DNA from: Magicicada septendecula
Taxonomy: Eukaryota; Arthropoda; Insecta; Hemiptera; Cicadidae
NCBI GenBank assembly: GCA_034769895.1
Contig: CM068367.1
Location: 88,269,899-88,333,898, forward strand
DNA length: 64,000 nucleotides
Reading direction: 5' to 3'
The notes below the pieces were generated by a model that had not been told where the DNA came from, did no database searches, and saw nothing but the letters and a program-made list of their open reading frames with translations. Position 1 is the first letter of the stretch. Every line of letters starts with the position of its first letter. The position numbers and the translations under genes were made by a program. Positions 63,305 to 64,000 of the stretch are shown piece after piece.

Positions 63305-64000
63305 CCAGTTATTTATCTAAGCATAATACTGATTTAAAGTCTGCAAAATTTACCAAACATACATTATCATTTGAAATAATTTAATACGATTCACATTTAT
63401 CTATGGATGCAAAGTATATCTCCATAGTTCTGTAATTTTATCTCTTGATAATTGGTACAATTATCGGTTTGATAAGATGAGTCTGGAGAATGAACAAGGT
63501 CAGTTATTTACTAGTTCATCTGTTAGTAGAAACATTTGGAGCATTAAAAACATAAGGTTCATACACTATCTATGCAATACGTCAGAGTCACTGTGTTTAG
63601 CAAAAACTGGCAAAATTCATCTTCAGACAGTGTGATAAGAATGTTACATTTTCTTATGTGTGTTGGAGTGTTCTATGAAGTAGTTTGATAGTAGTTGCAC
63701 TGACATTTGACATTACAGTAACAAGTCATGAAGGGGTTATTTGATGTTTACAACTTCCTATGTCTTAATGCCTTTACTTGGAAGGCATCTGATGAGTCAA
63801 CTTATTTATTAGTAAATAAATAAAACACCTGTGTCAAATTTAACACCTACTTCTCTCTCTTCCACCATCCTGGAGTAGGTGTAGACATCTGTTACAGTTA
63901 CATAACCCTTATGTACATTGTAAATTTAAATTTTTTAAGGATTCAAAAATTAGACCACCATTTTCTGAACCTTCCTACATTATGACTACCCTGTGGAGCA
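63305..64000. other. No gene recognised to the window end
   Basis: AT-rich, with no exon, repeat module or element terminus that I can name. Confidence 0.5.

Overview
The window reads as nuclear DNA of an arthropod, most likely an insect. It has GT-AG introns, is AT-rich, carries animal-type transposons (Penelope, Helitron, Tigger/pogo, mariner, LINEs, a tRNA-derived SINE), and its one host gene is an insect-style secreted carboxylesterase. I cannot fix the order or species.

Layout. 1-27.4 kb is a large satellite-like array. Its basic unit is about 160 bp (observed 158-166), arranged in higher-order blocks of about 2.0, 3.4 and 3.7 kb. Each block has a 'head' module, a run of monomers and a 'tail' module with a palindrome and an embedded CA/CAGA microsatellite. 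The array reads forward to about 14.9 kb, then flips at a palindromic junction and reads in reverse to 27.4 kb. The reverse half also holds a duplicated ~600 bp segment and an insert with a dead mariner transposase fragment. A lone diverged copy of the unit, with a single monomer, lies outside the array at 43.0-43.8 kb and suggests what the ancestral element looked like.

27.4-31.05 kb is a nested insertion. The 3' end of an LTR retrotransposon (polypurine tract plus LTR, TGTAACG...CGTTACA) is split by a Penelope-like element on the minus strand with a 13-bp target duplication. That element encodes RT plus GIY-YIG endonuclease, is flanked by inverted copies of its 3' end, and carries a hammerhead-ribozyme motif in both arms. 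31.5-37.3 kb is a Helitron with both termini visible and a spliced Rep/Pif1-type helicase gene spoiled by one in-frame TGA and one frameshift.

38.1-58.5 kb holds a carboxylesterase locus: a broken two-exon paralogue (38.1-38.5 kb), then five clean exons of an intact-looking gene (46764-58509). These run from the signal peptide through the catalytic serine; the exons carrying the rest of the catalytic triad must lie beyond the window. Its introns are packed with mobile DNA: LINE 3' ends, foldback elements with hammerhead-like cores, and an almost intact Tigger element with exact TA target duplication. 58.5-64 kb is mostly AT-rich, with a MADF-like fragment, a possible LTR/primer-binding-site junction, and a SINE with a perfect 14-bp target duplication.

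Most interesting: recurrence of hammerhead-like motifs in three inverted-repeat structures (27.7/30.2, 41.9-42.2, 47.8-47.9 kb), the array's apparent origin from a single-monomer element still present nearby, and the orientation switch of the array.
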